A stretch of 64,000 bases of DNA, taken from the NCBI RefSeq assembly GCF_035917455.1, contig NZ_CP109078.1, forward strand, positions 3,968,001 to 4,032,000, written 5' to 3'. Positions 1-8,852 of the stretch are shown here, piece after piece (position 1 is the stretch's first letter; every line of letters begins with the position of its first letter). The position numbers and the translations under genes were made by a program. Origin of the DNA: Micromonospora sp. NBC_01796. Lineage in GTDB: Bacteria > Actinomycetota > Actinomycetes > Mycobacteriales > Micromonosporaceae. The notes beneath the pieces are model-generated. The model saw only the letters and a list, made by a program, of their open reading frames with translations. It did not search any database and had not been told where the DNA came from.

Positions 1-2
1 CG

Positions 3-719
3 ACCCGGCAGCCCGATCCGACCTCGCTGTCGGCCGCGTTGACCGTCTCCGGGCACGAGATCAAGCTGACCGAGCTGCGGTTCGCCTGCCGGATCGACCC
101 CGATCGGTACGAGGTGGACGTGCTCGTACATCACCCGGACTTCGGCCGGTTGGGTGAACCGGATCGGATGCGGGTGGCGTTCCTGGCCCTGGACTGGCTG
201 CTCGGTGAGGTCGCGGTCGAGCTGTGGGTGGGCGGGGTCGAGGTGAGCACCACGCTGCCGCCCCGTACCGAGTCGGGTGAGGCGCTCACCGCCGTGGTGG
301 CCCAGTTGGCCCGGCGGTTGCGGGAGACGAGCTGGGTGCTGCTCGAACGCGCCCCGGTCGGTGGGAGTCCGCAGACCGCCGCGGTGCGTCATCCGCTCAA
401 GCCGGTCCGTTGGCCGCACCTGGACACCCACCTGGGGGTGGTGGTGCCGTACCGGGCGGCGGAGACCGGGCTGCCGACCGAGACGGCGCTCGTCGCGCTG
501 GAGCGGCTGGAGGAGCAGATCGCGGCGGCTGCGTCGGGCGCGGTGCTGGTCGCCCACGAGAGCTGCGCCGGACGCCGAACCTTCCACCTGTACGCCGAGG
601 CGGGCGCGTCGCCGCTCGGGCCGGTACGGGACGCCGTCCGGGGCTGGGACCAGGGGCGGGTACGGCTGCGGACCCGCTACGACCCGGGCTGGCAGGCGGT
701 CCGCCCACTGTGCCCGTGA
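3..719 (+). CDS. Unrecognised protein, 5' end cut by the window
   Basis: The reading frame is open from base 3 to the TGA at 717-719 with no start that clearly begins the protein; a TTG at 39 exists, but the codons before it read as normal coding sequence, so the gene very probably starts outside the window. The visible 238 residues are soluble, without signal peptide or membrane segment. There is a tryptophan/valine-rich stretch (LDWLLGEVAVELWVGG) and a charged C-terminal half ending in RYDPGWQAVRPLCP. I do not recognise the family and assign no function. Confidence 0.75.
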   Translation, partial: TRQPDPTSLSAALTVSGHEIKLTELRFACRIDPDRYEVDVLVHHPDFGRLGEPDRMRVAFLALDWLLGEVAVELWVGGVEVSTTLPPRTESGEALTAVVAQLARRLRETSWVLLERAPVGGSPQTAAVRHPLKPVRWPHLDTHLGVVVPYRAAETGLPTETALVALERLEEQIAAAASGAVLVAHESCAGRRTFHLYAEAGASPLGPVRDAVRGWDQGRVRLRTRYDPGWQAVRPLCP

Positions 720-821
720 CCGTTCCCCGGCGCTCCGAGGGTACTTTCCGCCCCGCCGTGGGTAACGTCCCTTTCGAGCGAGCGAGGCGTAAGGTTTGCG
801 CCCAACACGGAGGATGTAGCC

Positions 822-1070
822 ATGGCTTCTCTTGGAAAGTGGTGGGCAAGGCTCAGCGCCGTCGTACTCACGGCGAGCCTGGCCGTATTCGTGCCGGTGG
901 CGGCCTGGGCGTCGTCCGGCACCGGTGAGTTGGTGCTGGAGGCGGCACGCCGGCCGCGCCGCAGCGGTATCGGTGCCGGGTTGTTCGGGCTGGTCTGCTG
1001 CGGTGTTGTCGTGGTGGCGATCGTGGTGGTGCTGGTGCTGCTGCTCCGTCGCCGGTCCGGCCGCCGCTGA
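822..1070 (+). CDS. Small membrane protein with signal-like N-terminus
   Basis: 82 residues. The N-terminus (MASLGKWWARLSAVVLTASL) looks like a signal sequence or first membrane helix ending near AWASS. A second strongly hydrophobic segment (residues about 50-75, rich in V and L) is followed by a basic RRRSGRR tail. This predicts either a processed protein anchored by its C-terminal helix, or a two-helix hairpin. An ATG preceded by GGAGGATGTAGCC supports the start. Family and role unknown; the short extracytoplasmic part contains no catalytic motif that I can see. Confidence 0.7.
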   Translation: MASLGKWWARLSAVVLTASLAVFVPVAAWASSGTGELVLEAARRPRRSGIGAGLFGLVCCGVVVVAIVVVLVLLLRRRSGRR

Positions 1071-1130
1071 TCGGGTCCCGGCCGGCCGGTGCCCGACCCG
1101 GCGCCGGCCCGGCCGCTGACCTCAGTCGTC

Positions 1131-1180
1131 GCCTTCGGACGCTCAGCCGCCGGTGAGGCCTTCGGACGCTCAGCCGCCGG
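1131..1180. repeat. Tandem 27-bp duplication over the lipoprotein gene end
   Basis: A 23-bp sequence starting GCCTTCGGACGCTCAGCCG occurs at 1131-1153 and again at 1158-1180, identical in both copies. The second copy contains the stop codon of the adjacent minus-strand lipoprotein gene (TCA at 1170-1172). The first copy is therefore a duplicate of that gene's last codons lying just beyond its stop. Confidence 0.85.
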
Positions 1181-2480
1181 CCAGCGACGCGTTGGCCTCG
1201 CTGACGAAGGCCCGCGCCGCCTCCTTGGAGGTCGCCCGGCCGGACTGCGCGCTCTCGGCCACGCTGATCAGGAGGGCACGGACCTTCGCGTGACCTCGGG
1301 GCGGCGGCGTCGGGGCGGGTCCGAACCGGTCGACCATCGAGGTCTCGAAGGACGCGGTGAGTTTCATGCTCTGATCGGTCAGCGTGTCCTCGACGTACGA
1401 GCGGACGTCGAGGTTCGCGCTCAGACCGCGTTCCGTGCCGAGGATCTGCCCGGCCTCCACGTCGTTCACCAGGAAGTTGATCACGTCCACCACGATTTCC
1501 GGGTGGCGGGACCCGCGGAAGGCGGCCCAGTACATCGACGCCCGCGCCCACTGGGCCTTCGGGGCGCCGGGATAGGTGACCAGGCCCAACTCGTCCTGGG
1601 TCAACTTCTGCAACTCGGGCAACTGGTTCGACCACATGAAGCTCGTCGCGGCCTTGCCGGTGGCGACCAGTTGGCGGGTGACGTCGCCGCTGTTCGCCTC
1701 CGCGGTGACCGCCGCCGACGGGGTGGCCCGATCGGCGCGGGCGTCCCGCCACAGGTCGAACCAGCGGGTCATGTCCGACTCGGTGAAACCGAGCTGCCGT
1801 CCCCGGTACAGCTCCTTGCCCTGCGCCCGCAGCCACAGCCAGAGCGCCTTGTAGTCGGCGGAGGGGTCCATCGTCCCGGCGACCTTGCCGTCGGTGGCCT
1901 CGGTGACCTGGGCCGCCCAGTCGACGAACTCGTCGTACTCCATGCCGATCCGGGGCTCGGGCAGGTTGTGGCGGCGCAGCAGGCTCTTGTTGTAGATCAG
2001 ACCGGGGGTGTTCTCGGCCGCGGCGACCGCCATCGTCCGGCCGGCGACCTGGCCGTACTGGGCCAGGCTGGTGGGCAGGCCGGTGAGGTCGAGCCGGTTC
2101 TGGCGTACGTGTTCGGTCAGGTCGAGGATGATGCCGCGTTCGGCGTACTCGGTCAGGTAGTTGTCGTCGATCTGGAACAGGTCGGGCGGGTTGCCGCCGG
2201 CGGCCTGGCTCGACAGACGGTCGTAGTAGCCGGTGTTGCCCTGCCAGGTGACCTGGAAGGTCACCTCGGGGTGCCGGGACGAGTAGAGCTGGAGCGCCCG
2301 CTCGGTCAGCTCGGCGCGCTTCTCGCCGCCCCACCAGAAGATCGAGAGTCGGATCGGGCCCTCGGACGGTGTGTCCCGGGCGCCGTCGCAGGCGGTCAGG
2401 GTGCTGCTCAGGAGCAGCCCGAGGGCCAGGGTGGCGGCGGCCAGCGCCCGGCGCCGGGACGGGCGGAAGGCAGGGGGCAC
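1170..2480 (-). CDS. ABC-type sugar-binding lipoprotein
   Basis: Predicted extracellular solute-binding lipoprotein of a carbohydrate ABC importer (bacterial SBP family 1), about 436 residues. A twin-arginine-like basic N-region (RPSRRRALAAAT) and hydrophobic core lead to a lipobox LTAC, with the lipidated Cys at about residue 31. The mature part has family features: LSIFWWGGEKR near the N-terminus, GGNPPDLFQIDD, and a C-terminal helical region. I chose GTG at 2480 because GGGAGAG lies just before it; a TTG at 2492 adds four residues. No permease or ATPase genes are adjacent, so it is an orphan binding protein here. The substrate cannot be told from sequence. Confidence 0.85.
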   Translation of the reverse strand: MPPAFRPSRRRALAAATLALGLLLSSTLTACDGARDTPSEGPIRLSIFWWGGEKRAELTERALQLYSSRHPEVTFQVTWQGNTGYYDRLSSQAAGGNPPDLFQIDDNYLTEYAERGIILDLTEHVRQNRLDLTGLPTSLAQYGQVAGRTMAVAAAENTPGLIYNKSLLRRHNLPEPRIGMEYDEFVDWAAQVTEATDGKVAGTMDPSADYKALWLWLRAQGKELYRGRQLGFTESDMTRWFDLWRDARADRATPSAAVTAEANSGDVTRQLVATGKAATSFMWSNQLPELQKLTQDELGLVTYPGAPKAQWARASMYWAAFRGSRHPEIVVDVINFLVNDVEAGQILGTERGLSANLDVRSYVEDTLTDQSMKLTASFETSMVDRFGPAPTPPPRGHAKVRALLISVAESAQSGRATSKEAARAFVSEANASLAGG

Positions 2481-2521
2481 GTTCTCTCCCAACGGCGCCG
2501 GTCAGAGGCCAATCGGGAACA

Positions 2522-2550
2522 TTTACACAGGTACGGCCACCGGGTGTCAA
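2522..2550 (-). promoter_or_regulatory. Likely promoter of the sugar-binding lipoprotein gene
   Basis: Read on the minus strand, a perfect TTGACA (-35, 2550-2545) is followed after 17 bp by TGTAAA (2527-2522), a reasonable -10. It lies about 40 bp upstream of the lipoprotein start, leaving room for the Shine-Dalgarno sequence. The rest of the 2493-2801 gap shows no other feature. Confidence 0.5.
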
Positions 2551-2801
2551 CGGCCGTCCGGTCGAGATCCACAGCCCGGTCAAGTGCCGTCGGCAACGAC
2601 GCATTGACATGTGTGACCCACCGCCGTAACGCGTGGGACGGGGAGTGGGGTGTGCCCGGTCGCGTACGGTGTCCGGATCTGCGCCCGGTCGCGCCGTTCC
2701 TGCCCAGGTCAGAGCCGGTGCGTCGGGTCACGGACGGAGTCGCGTCACACCGGGGCGACGGCGCGTGGGATGCCGCGACCGGGCGTGATGTACTTGCCGG
2801 C

Positions 2802-3632
2802 GTGGAACTGCTGCACTCGGGCAAGGTACGGGACGTCTACGCGGACGGCGATGACCTGATCCTGGTCGCCTCCGACCGGGTGTCGGTCTACGACGCGGTC
2901 CTGCCGACGCCGATTCCGGACAAGGGCAAGCTGCTCACCGCGCTGTCGCTGTGGTGGTTCGAGCAGCTCGCCGACATCGTGCCGAACCATGTCATCTCCG
3001 CCACCGACGTACCGGCGCAGTGGGCCGGGCGGGCGATCCGGGTCCAGCGGCTGGAGATGGTGCCGGTCGAGTGCATCGCCCGTGGCTACCTGACCGGTCT
3101 GGGACTCAAGGAGTACGAGCGCGACGGCTCGGTCTCCGGGGTCGAGCTGCCGCGCGGCCTGGTCGACGCGTCGATCCTGCCCGAGCCGATCTTCACGCCG
3201 ACGACCAAGGCGCCGATGGGCGAGCACGACGAGTTCATGACCTTCGCCGACGTGGTCGACAAGGTCGGCGCCGAAACCGCCGAGCAACTGCGGCAGATCA
3301 CCGTTGACGTCTACTGCCGGGGCGCCGAACTGGCCGCCGAGCGGGGCATCCTGGTGGCCGACACCAAGCTCGAGTTCGGGTGGGCGCCGGACGGCACCCT
3401 GGTCCTCGCCGACGAGGTGCTCACCTCCGACTCGTCGCGCTTCTGGCCGGCGGAGTCGTACCAGCCGGGACGGGGGCAGTTCTCCCTCGGCAAGCAGTTC
3501 GTCCGGGACTGGGCGGTCAGCACCGGCTGGGACAAGAAGCCGCCCGCGCCCGAGGTGCCGGAGGAGATCGTGGCCGCCACCCGCGCCCGCTACGTCGACG
3601 TCTACGAACGGCTCACCGGCCGCCAGTGGTAG
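2802..3632 (+). CDS. purC: SAICAR synthase
   Basis: Phosphoribosylaminoimidazole-succinocarboxamide synthase, the purine step joining aspartate to CAIR with ATP; cytosolic. 276 residues from the GTG at 2802. Family motifs are present: LLHSGKVRDVY (nucleotide-binding strand), RGYLTGLGLKEY, and LADEVLTSDSSRFWP near the C-terminus. The start at 2802 places the conserved GKVRDVY motif at the usual distance from the N-terminus. GTG at 2718 in the same frame would add 28 residues and cannot be excluded, because neither start has a strong ribosome-binding site. No other pur genes are adjacent. It faces glpK convergently across a hairpin. Confidence 0.95.
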   Translation: MELLHSGKVRDVYADGDDLILVASDRVSVYDAVLPTPIPDKGKLLTALSLWWFEQLADIVPNHVISATDVPAQWAGRAIRVQRLEMVPVECIARGYLTGLGLKEYERDGSVSGVELPRGLVDASILPEPIFTPTTKAPMGEHDEFMTFADVVDKVGAETAEQLRQITVDVYCRGAELAAERGILVADTKLEFGWAPDGTLVLADEVLTSDSSRFWPAESYQPGRGQFSLGKQFVRDWAVSTGWDKKPPAPEVPEEIVAATRARYVDVYERLTGRQW

Positions 3633-3657
3633 CCCCCGGCGCAGCCGGAGCGCTTCA

Positions 3658-3720
3658 TGATCCACGCGCGCTCATCTGTTCGTGGGCCGCCCTCGCCGAC
3701 AGCTAGGCGCGCGTGGATCA
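3658..3720. terminator. Long inverted repeat between convergent purC and glpK
   Basis: Perfect 14-bp arms TGATCCACGCGCGC (3658-3671) and GCGCGCGTGGATCA (3707-3720) with a 35-nt loop, midway between two convergent genes. It probably ends transcription from both sides. The left arm is preceded by TTCA, giving TTCATGATC, the core shared with the long palindromes at 36816 and 54880. Confidence 0.6.
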
Positions 3721-3781
3721 AGCTGGCGAGCACCAGTGCAAGATCGTCGGGCCGCCTGGTCTGTGGCGCATGTGTGTGAGG

Positions 3782-5269
3782 TCAGTCGTCGGTCCAGTTG
3801 AGGGTGCGTTCGACGGCCTTGCGCCAGTTGCGTAGTTCCCGGTTGCGGTGATCCGGGTCCATCGCTGGCTGCCACTGGGCATCCTGGCGCCACTGGGCCC
3901 GTAGCGTCTCCAGATCGGGCCAGAAGCCGACCGCCAGTCCGGCCGCGTACGCCGCGCCGAGGCAGGTCGTCTCGGTCACCGCCGGCCGGACCACCGGTAC
4001 GTCCAGGACGTCGGCGACGTACTGCATGAGCAGTTCGTTGCCGGTCATCCCGCCGTCCACCCGCAGGTTGCGCAGCGGCACCGCGGAGTCGGCGTTCATC
4101 GCGTCCACCACCTCGCGGGTCTGCCAGGCGGACGCCTCCAGCACCGCCCGGGCCAGGTGCCCCTTGGTGATGTAACCGGTGAGGCCGGCGATCACCCCGC
4201 GCGCGTCGCTGCGCCAGTGCGGCGCGAACAGGCCGGAGAACGCCGGTACGACGTAACAGCCGCCGTTGTCCTCGACGGTGCGGGCCAACTCCTCCACCTC
4301 CGGGGCGGCGGAGATCAGTCCCAGGTTGTCGCGCAGCCACTGGACCAGTGATCCGGTGACCGCGATCGCCCCCTCCAGGGCGTACGTCGCCGGCTGGTCG
4401 CCGATCCGGTACCCGACCGTGGTGAGCAGTCCGTGGCCGGAGACGACGGGCTCGGTGCCGGTGTTGAGTAGCAGGAAGCTGCCGGTCCCGTAGGTGCACT
4501 TCGCCTCGCCCGGCTCGAAGCAGGTCTGGCCGAACAGGGCCGCCTGCTGGTCGCCGAGGGCGCTGGCCACCGGTACGCCGTCGAGTACGCCGGTGGCCGT
4601 ACCGTAGATCTCGGCGGAGGAGCGGACCTGCGGCAGCATCGCCGCGGGAATCCCCATCAGGTCCAGGATCTGCGGGTCCCAGTCCAGGGTGCGCAGGTCC
4701 ATCAGGAGCGTACGGCTGGCGTTTGTCACGTCGGTGACGTGCTCACCGGTGAGCTTCCAGATCAGCCAGCTCTCCATGGTGCCGAAGAGCACCTCGCCGC
4801 GTTCGGCCCGCTCGCGCAGCCCGTCGACCTCGGCCAGCAGCCACATCAGCTTCGGCCCGGCGAAGTACGTGGCCAACGGCAGCCCCGTACGCGCCCGGAA
4901 CCGGTGCTCTCCGTACGTCTCGTCCAGCCGGCGCAGCAGCGGGACCGTACGGGTGTCCTGCCAGACGATGGCGTTCGCCACCGGTCGTCCGGTGACGCGG
5001 TCCCAGACCAGGGTGGTCTCGCGCTGGTTGGTGATGCCGATCGCGGCCAGCCGTTCGGGGCCGATCGAGGCACCGGCGAGGGCCTCCCGGATCGTCCACT
5101 CGACGTTCTCCCAGATCTCCTCGGCGTCGTGCTCGACCCAGCCGGGCTGCGGGAAGAACTGCCGGTGCTCGCGCTGTGCCACGGAGATCGGGGTGCCGGT
5201 GGCATCGAAGACCATGCACCGGGAGGAGGTGGTGCCCTGGTCGATGGCGGCGACATACTGCTCGGTCAC
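3782..5269 (-). CDS. glpK: Glycerol kinase
   Basis: ATP-dependent phosphorylation of glycerol to sn-glycerol 3-phosphate, FGGY kinase family, cytosolic. 495 residues, the normal length. Motifs visible: [12 protein letters not shown] (phosphate loop), [43 protein letters not shown], and [12 protein letters not shown] near the C-terminus. I start at the GTG at 5269 ([12 protein letters not shown]) rather than upstream starts, because homologues begin just before the AIDQGTTS motif. A TACGGT box six bases upstream suggests a leaderless message. No glpF or glpD nearby. Divergent from prs across 84 bp. Confidence 0.96.
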   Translation of the reverse strand: MTEQYVAAIDQGTTSSRCMVFDATGTPISVAQREHRQFFPQPGWVEHDAEEIWENVEWTIREALAGASIGPERLAAIGITNQRETTLVWDRVTGRPVANAIVWQDTRTVPLLRRLDETYGEHRFRARTGLPLATYFAGPKLMWLLAEVDGLRERAERGEVLFGTMESWLIWKLTGEHVTDVTNASRTLLMDLRTLDWDPQILDLMGIPAAMLPQVRSSAEIYGTATGVLDGVPVASALGDQQAALFGQTCFEPGEAKCTYGTGSFLLLNTGTEPVVSGHGLLTTVGYRIGDQPATYALEGAIAVTGSLVQWLRDNLGLISAAPEVEELARTVEDNGGCYVVPAFSGLFAPHWRSDARGVIAGLTGYITKGHLARAVLEASAWQTREVVDAMNADSAVPLRNLRVDGGMTGNELLMQYVADVLDVPVVRPAVTETTCLGAAYAAGLAVGFWPDLETLRAQWRQDAQWQPAMDPDHRNRELRNWRKAVERTLNWTDD

Positions 5270-5275
5270 CGCCGC

Positions 5276-5281
5276 ACCGTA
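5276..5281 (-). promoter_or_regulatory. -10 box of a probable leaderless glpK transcript
   Basis: TACGGT on the minus strand ends six bases before the GTG start of glpK. This is the spacing expected when transcription begins at the start codon. No Shine-Dalgarno sequence fits in the gap. Confidence 0.5.
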
Positions 5282-5341
5282 CCCGGAACGGGCCGGGGTG
5301 CGCACCGGCCAGGTCACGCACCGGACGGCGGCCGGGAAACC

Positions 5342-5347
5342 TAGGAT
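5342..5347 (+). promoter_or_regulatory. -10 box of a probable leaderless prs-like transcript
   Basis: TAGGAT followed by six bases and then the GTG at 5354. Together with the glpK box it forms a back-to-back divergent promoter pair in an 84-bp gap. Confidence 0.5.
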
Positions 5348-5353
5348 GCGACC

Positions 5354-6292
5354 GTGCGCGACATCGCCGTCTTCAGCGGAAGTGCCCATCCCGAACTCGC
5401 CGCCGAGATCTGTGCTCACCTCGGCGTCCCCCTGCACCCGGTCCGGGTCTCCCGGTTCGCCAACGACTGCCTGGAGGTGCAGCTACAGGCCAACTGCCGG
5501 GAGCGGGACGTGTTCCTGATCCAGCCGCTGGTCCCGCCGGTGCAGGAGAACCTGGTCGAGCTGCTGCTCATGCTGGACGCGGCGCGTGGCGCCTCGGCCG
5601 GCCGGATCACCGTGGTCCTGCCGCACTACGCGTACGCGCGGTCGGACAAGAAGGACGCTCCCCGGATCAGCATCGGCGCCCGGCTGGTGGCGGACCTGCT
5701 GGTGGCGGCCGGCGCCGACCGGGTGCTCGCGCTGACCCTGCACTCGCCGCAGGTGCACGGTTTCTTCAGCGTGCCGGTGGACCACCTGCACGCGCTGCGT
5801 GAGCTGGCCGACCACTTCAAGCGCTACGACCTGTCCGAGACCGTGGTCGTCTCGCCCGACCTGGGCAACGCCAAGGAGGCGGCGGCCTTCGCCCGGATGC
5901 TCGGGACCCCGGTCGCGGCCGGCGCGAAGCAGCGGTTCAGCGACGACCGGGTGCAGATCAGCGCGGTGATCGGCGACGTGACCGACCGGGACGTGATCGT
6001 GCTCGACGACGAGATCGCCAAGGGCAGCACGATGGTCGAGCTGATGGACCACCTGCGGGACCTGAAGGTGCGTTCGATCCGGCTCGCCTGCACCCACGGG
6101 CTGTTCTCCGGCGACGCGTTGGAGCGGCTCAGCCAGCAGGACGGCGTACTCGAGGTGGTCTGCACCAACACGGTGCCGATCCCGCAGGCGAAGCGGGTGC
6201 CCAAGTTGCAGGTGCTGTCGGTGGCGCCGGCGCTGGCCGAGGCGATGCGGCGGATCCACAACGGGGAGTCGGTCAGCGCGCTGTTCAGCTGA
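5354..6292 (+). CDS. prs: Ribose-phosphate pyrophosphokinase paralogue
   Basis: 312 residues, full length for PRPP synthetase (ribose 5-phosphate + ATP to PRPP + AMP). Seen: N-terminal [10 protein letters not shown], catalytic-region [10 protein letters not shown] (about 91-100), metal-binding [11 protein letters not shown] (about 128-138), and a PRPP-type loop at 218-226 reading DDEIAKGST. The usual loop is DDMIDTGGT, so this copy is divergent at residues that contact ribose phosphate. It may be a secondary enzyme with altered kinetics or substrate rather than the housekeeping Prs. Its 3' end overlaps the convergent ATPase gene by 8 bp. Confidence 0.82.
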   Translation: MRDIAVFSGSAHPELAAEICAHLGVPLHPVRVSRFANDCLEVQLQANCRERDVFLIQPLVPPVQENLVELLLMLDAARGASAGRITVVLPHYAYARSDKKDAPRISIGARLVADLLVAAGADRVLALTLHSPQVHGFFSVPVDHLHALRELADHFKRYDLSETVVVSPDLGNAKEAAAFARMLGTPVAAGAKQRFSDDRVQISAVIGDVTDRDVIVLDDEIAKGSTMVELMDHLRDLKVRSIRLACTHGLFSGDALERLSQQDGVLEVVCTNTVPIPQAKRVPKLQVLSVAPALAEAMRRIHNGESVSALFS

Positions 6293-6743
6293 CCGCCGCC
6301 GGGTCGTCCGGGGGCAGGCTGGCGGTGATCCGTACGGTGGTGCCGGCCGGACCGGTCTGCACCGTGATCTCGTCGCTGAGCCGGCGGGCCAGCCACAGCC
6401 CCCAGCCCCCGATGGTGTCCGGCGGGGGTCTACGCCGGTCGTCCAGCCGGTCGGCGTCGATCCCGGTGCCGTGGTCGGAGATCTCGCACCCGATCGTCCC
6501 GGGCGCCCGCCAGAGCCGCAGCCAACCCCGGCCCCCGCCGTGCCGTACGGCGTTCGTGATCAGCTCGTTGACGACCAGCACGAAGTCGTCGAGGCGTTCG
6601 CCGGTGAGCCCCGACGCCTCGGCGGAGGCGGCGACGGAGTGCCGGACCTCGGTCACCCGGGCGCGGTCGAAGGTCTCGGTGAGCAGTGGGGGTGCGTCGA
6701 TGGGCACCACCGTACGCGGAGTGCGGGGTGCGGTGCTGGTCAT
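6285..6743 (-). CDS. RsbW-like ATP-binding regulatory protein
   Basis: 152 residues of the GHKL/HATPase type related to anti-sigma serine kinases (RsbW/SpoIIAB). Visible ATPase boxes: VVNELITNAVRHGGG (N box, about 58-72), ISDHGTGID (G1 box) and GGWGLWLARRLSDE (G2 region). There is no sensor or transmembrane part and no adjacent sigma factor or anti-anti-sigma factor, so its partner is not visible. Such single-domain proteins are very numerous in actinomycetes. It overlaps the prs-like gene tail to tail by 8 bp. Confidence 0.82.
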   Translation of the reverse strand: MTSTAPRTPRTVVPIDAPPLLTETFDRARVTEVRHSVAASAEASGLTGERLDDFVLVVNELITNAVRHGGGRGWLRLWRAPGTIGCEISDHGTGIDADRLDDRRRPPPDTIGGWGLWLARRLSDEITVQTGPAGTTVRITASLPPDDPAAVS

Positions 6744-6927
6744 GGTCGGCTCGCCATCGATCGAAAGATGCTTTATGGCATTTCCACCCTACGTCAGGTT
6801 ATGCCGCAACAGTCGCGCGCCCGACGGTGGCGCCCCACCGGATCGGCTCCCGCCGGGGGCGCTTCAGCGTGTTCACGGGACGTCGGGGGGATCGTCCCGG
6901 CCGCGTCGATGTGACATCGTCGGGTTC

Positions 6928-8070
6928 GTGCCGGAGAGACCGATCGAGCAGCCGGCGAGCGGCTTCCAGGTGCCCCTGTGGCGGGCGATCGCGGTTTTCC
7001 GGTTCGCCTCTCTCGGCTACGTCTTCGCCCTGGTGCTGATCAACCTGGGCGAGTACGCCCATCCGGCGGCGGCCGTACCGGTGCTGGCGTCGATGACCGC
7101 CTGGACGGTCTTCGCCAGCTACGCGTACGCCCGACCCGCCCGGCGACGCTGGCCGCTGCTCGTCGCCGACCTGCTGGTGGTGATGGCCGTACTCCTGGCC
7201 AGTGTCTGGGTCGCCGGGCAGGCCGCGCTCGCCTCGGGGGTACCCACCCTGGCCGTCGCCTGGCAGGGCGGACCGGTGCTCGCCTGGGCGGTCACCGGGG
7301 GTCGGCGGCGGGGCGCGATCGCGGCGTTGGTCCTCGGCGGCACGGACCTGCTGATGCGCGACGAGGTCATCCAGGCCACGGTGAACGGCGTGATCCTGAT
7401 GCTGCTCGCCGGGATCGCCCTCGGGCACGTGGCCCGGCTCGCCGCGATCGCCGAGCAGAGCCTGCAACGGGCGACCGAGTTGGAGGCCGCGACCCGGGAA
7501 CGGGAACGGCTGGCCCGTGGCATCCACGACTCGGTGCTCCAGGTGCTCGCCCTGGTCCAGCGGCGGGGCGCCCGGCTCGACGGCGAGGCCGGTGAGCTGG
7601 CCCGGCTGGCCGGTGAACAGGAGGCGGCCCTGCGGGCGCTGATCGCGACCCCGCCACCGACCCGGGCCGATGACACCGCCGAGGTTCCGGAGGCGGATCT
7701 GCGTACGGTCCTCGGCGGGTACGCCTCGACGACGGTCTCGGTGGCGATGCCGGCCACCCCCGTACGGCTGCCCGGTGTGCTGGCCCGTGAGGTCGGGGCG
7801 GCGACGGGTGCCGCCCTGGACAACGCCGCCCGGCACGGCGGCGGCCGGGCGTGGGTGCTCGTCGAGGAGGAGGCCGGCGTGGTGACCGTCTCGATCCGCG
7901 ACGACGGCCCCGGCATTCCGGCCCAGCGGTTGGCGGAGGCCGCGCGGCAGGGACGGCTCGGGGTGGCGCAGTCGATCCGGGGCCGGATCGCGGCCCTCGG
8001 CGGCACGGTACGGATCACCACCGGCCCCGGCCAGGGGACCGAGATCGAACTCCGCATCCCGATCGGCTGA
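6928..8070 (+). CDS. MacS-family sensor histidine kinase
   Basis: 380 residues. The N-terminal half has about six hydrophobic segments (LWRAIAVFRFASLGYVFALVL through VILMLLAGIALGHVARL), resembling the DUF5931 membrane sensor of MacS kinases. A coiled linker follows, then a HisKA_3-type dimerisation helix with GIHDSVLQVLALVQ carrying the phospho-histidine, and a HATPase domain with LDNAARHGGG and IRDDGPGIP. The GTG at 6928 is chosen because the first membrane segment begins soon after it. The response regulator gene follows after 61 bp. In Streptomyces, MacRS controls morphogenesis and actinorhodin; the signal here is unknown. Confidence 0.88.
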   Translation: MPERPIEQPASGFQVPLWRAIAVFRFASLGYVFALVLINLGEYAHPAAAVPVLASMTAWTVFASYAYARPARRRWPLLVADLLVVMAVLLASVWVAGQAALASGVPTLAVAWQGGPVLAWAVTGGRRRGAIAALVLGGTDLLMRDEVIQATVNGVILMLLAGIALGHVARLAAIAEQSLQRATELEAATRERERLARGIHDSVLQVLALVQRRGARLDGEAGELARLAGEQEAALRALIATPPPTRADDTAEVPEADLRTVLGGYASTTVSVAMPATPVRLPGVLAREVGAATGAALDNAARHGGGRAWVLVEEEAGVVTVSIRDDGPGIPAQRLAEAARQGRLGVAQSIRGRIAALGGTVRITTGPGQGTEIELRIPIG

Positions 8071-8118
8071 CCAGTGGGGATCGGCATCGAGGTACGGCTC
8101 ACGAAAAACGACACCATC

Positions 8119-8124
8119 TAGGGT
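8119..8124 (+). promoter_or_regulatory. -10 box before the response regulator gene
   Basis: TAGGGT, then seven bases (GGGGGAC), then ATG at 8132. It could be an internal leaderless promoter. The G-rich spacer could equally act as a Shine-Dalgarno sequence on a message read through from the kinase gene. Confidence 0.4.
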
Positions 8125-8131
8125 GGGGGAC

Positions 8132-8794
8132 ATGAGTACGGGCACGCCGATCCGGGTGATGGTGGTCGACGACCATCCGATGTGGCGGGAGGGGGTGGCC
8201 CGCGACCTGACCGAGGCCGGTTACGCGGTCGTGGCCACCACCGGTGAGGGCCGCCAGGCGGTCCGGATCGCCGCCGCCGCCCGGCCCGACGTGGTGGTAC
8301 TCGACCTCCAGTTGCCGGACATCTCCGGTGTCGAGGTGATCGACGGGCTGGTCGGCGCGGTGCCGGGCGTACGGGTTCTGATGCTCTCGGCCAGCGGTGA
8401 GCAGCAGAGCGTGCTCGACGCGGTCAAGGCCGGTGCCAGCGGTTACCTGGTCAAGTCGGCCGCCCCGGAGGAGTTCCTGGAGGCGGTACGGCGTACCGCC
8501 GCCGGCGACACCGTGTTCACCCCGGGGCTGGCCGGTCTGGTGCTCGGTGAGTACCGCCGGCTCGCCGCGGTCCCCGATCCGGTCGAGGACGACGGCACAC
8601 CACGGCTCACCGAGCGGGAGACCGAGGTGCTCCGGCTGGTCGCCAAGGGGCTGTCGTACAAGCAGATCGCCGAGCGGCTGGGCCTGTCGCACCGTACGGT
8701 GCAGAACCACGTACAGAACACGCTCGGCAAGCTCCAGTTGCACAACCGGGTCGAGTTGACCCGCTACGCCATCGAGCAGGGCCTCGACAACTGA
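8132..8794 (+). CDS. MacR-like LuxR-family response regulator
   Basis: 220 residues. Receiver domain with acidic pair D13/D14 (VMVVDDHPMWREG), phospho-acceptor D58 (VVVLDLQLPD) and the KSA lysine (YLVKSAAPEEF). The C-terminal NarL/LuxR helix-turn-helix contains LTEREREVL-like LTERETEVLRLVAKG and HRTVQNHVQNTLGKL. Partner of the kinase just upstream, so a complete two-component system. ATG at 8132 is preferred over GTG at 8123, which would add only three residues. A sequence resembling half of a MacR box overlaps the start but is inside coding sequence. Confidence 0.92.
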   Translation: MSTGTPIRVMVVDDHPMWREGVARDLTEAGYAVVATTGEGRQAVRIAAAARPDVVVLDLQLPDISGVEVIDGLVGAVPGVRVLMLSASGEQQSVLDAVKAGASGYLVKSAAPEEFLEAVRRTAAGDTVFTPGLAGLVLGEYRRLAAVPDPVEDDGTPRLTERETEVLRLVAKGLSYKQIAERLGLSHRTVQNHVQNTLGKLQLHNRVELTRYAIEQGLDN

Positions 8795-8852
8795 ACGACG
8801 GACAACCGGCCCGGTTCGTCACGGGTCCGGTGTTCGTCGGAGAGTTGGTCGG

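Noticed and set aside
868-2610. Long open frame (580 codons) opposite the lipoprotein gene region
   Set aside because: Shadow frame: arginine/proline-rich, no family motifs, overlaps the well-supported lipoprotein gene.
8132-8150. TGAGTAC half of a MacR-type box at the start of the response regulator
   Set aside because: Only one half is present and it is explained by the first codons.
8795-8852. Possible terminator after the MacR-like gene
   Set aside because: Only a weak imperfect stem (AACC/GGTT) is present, too short to support.
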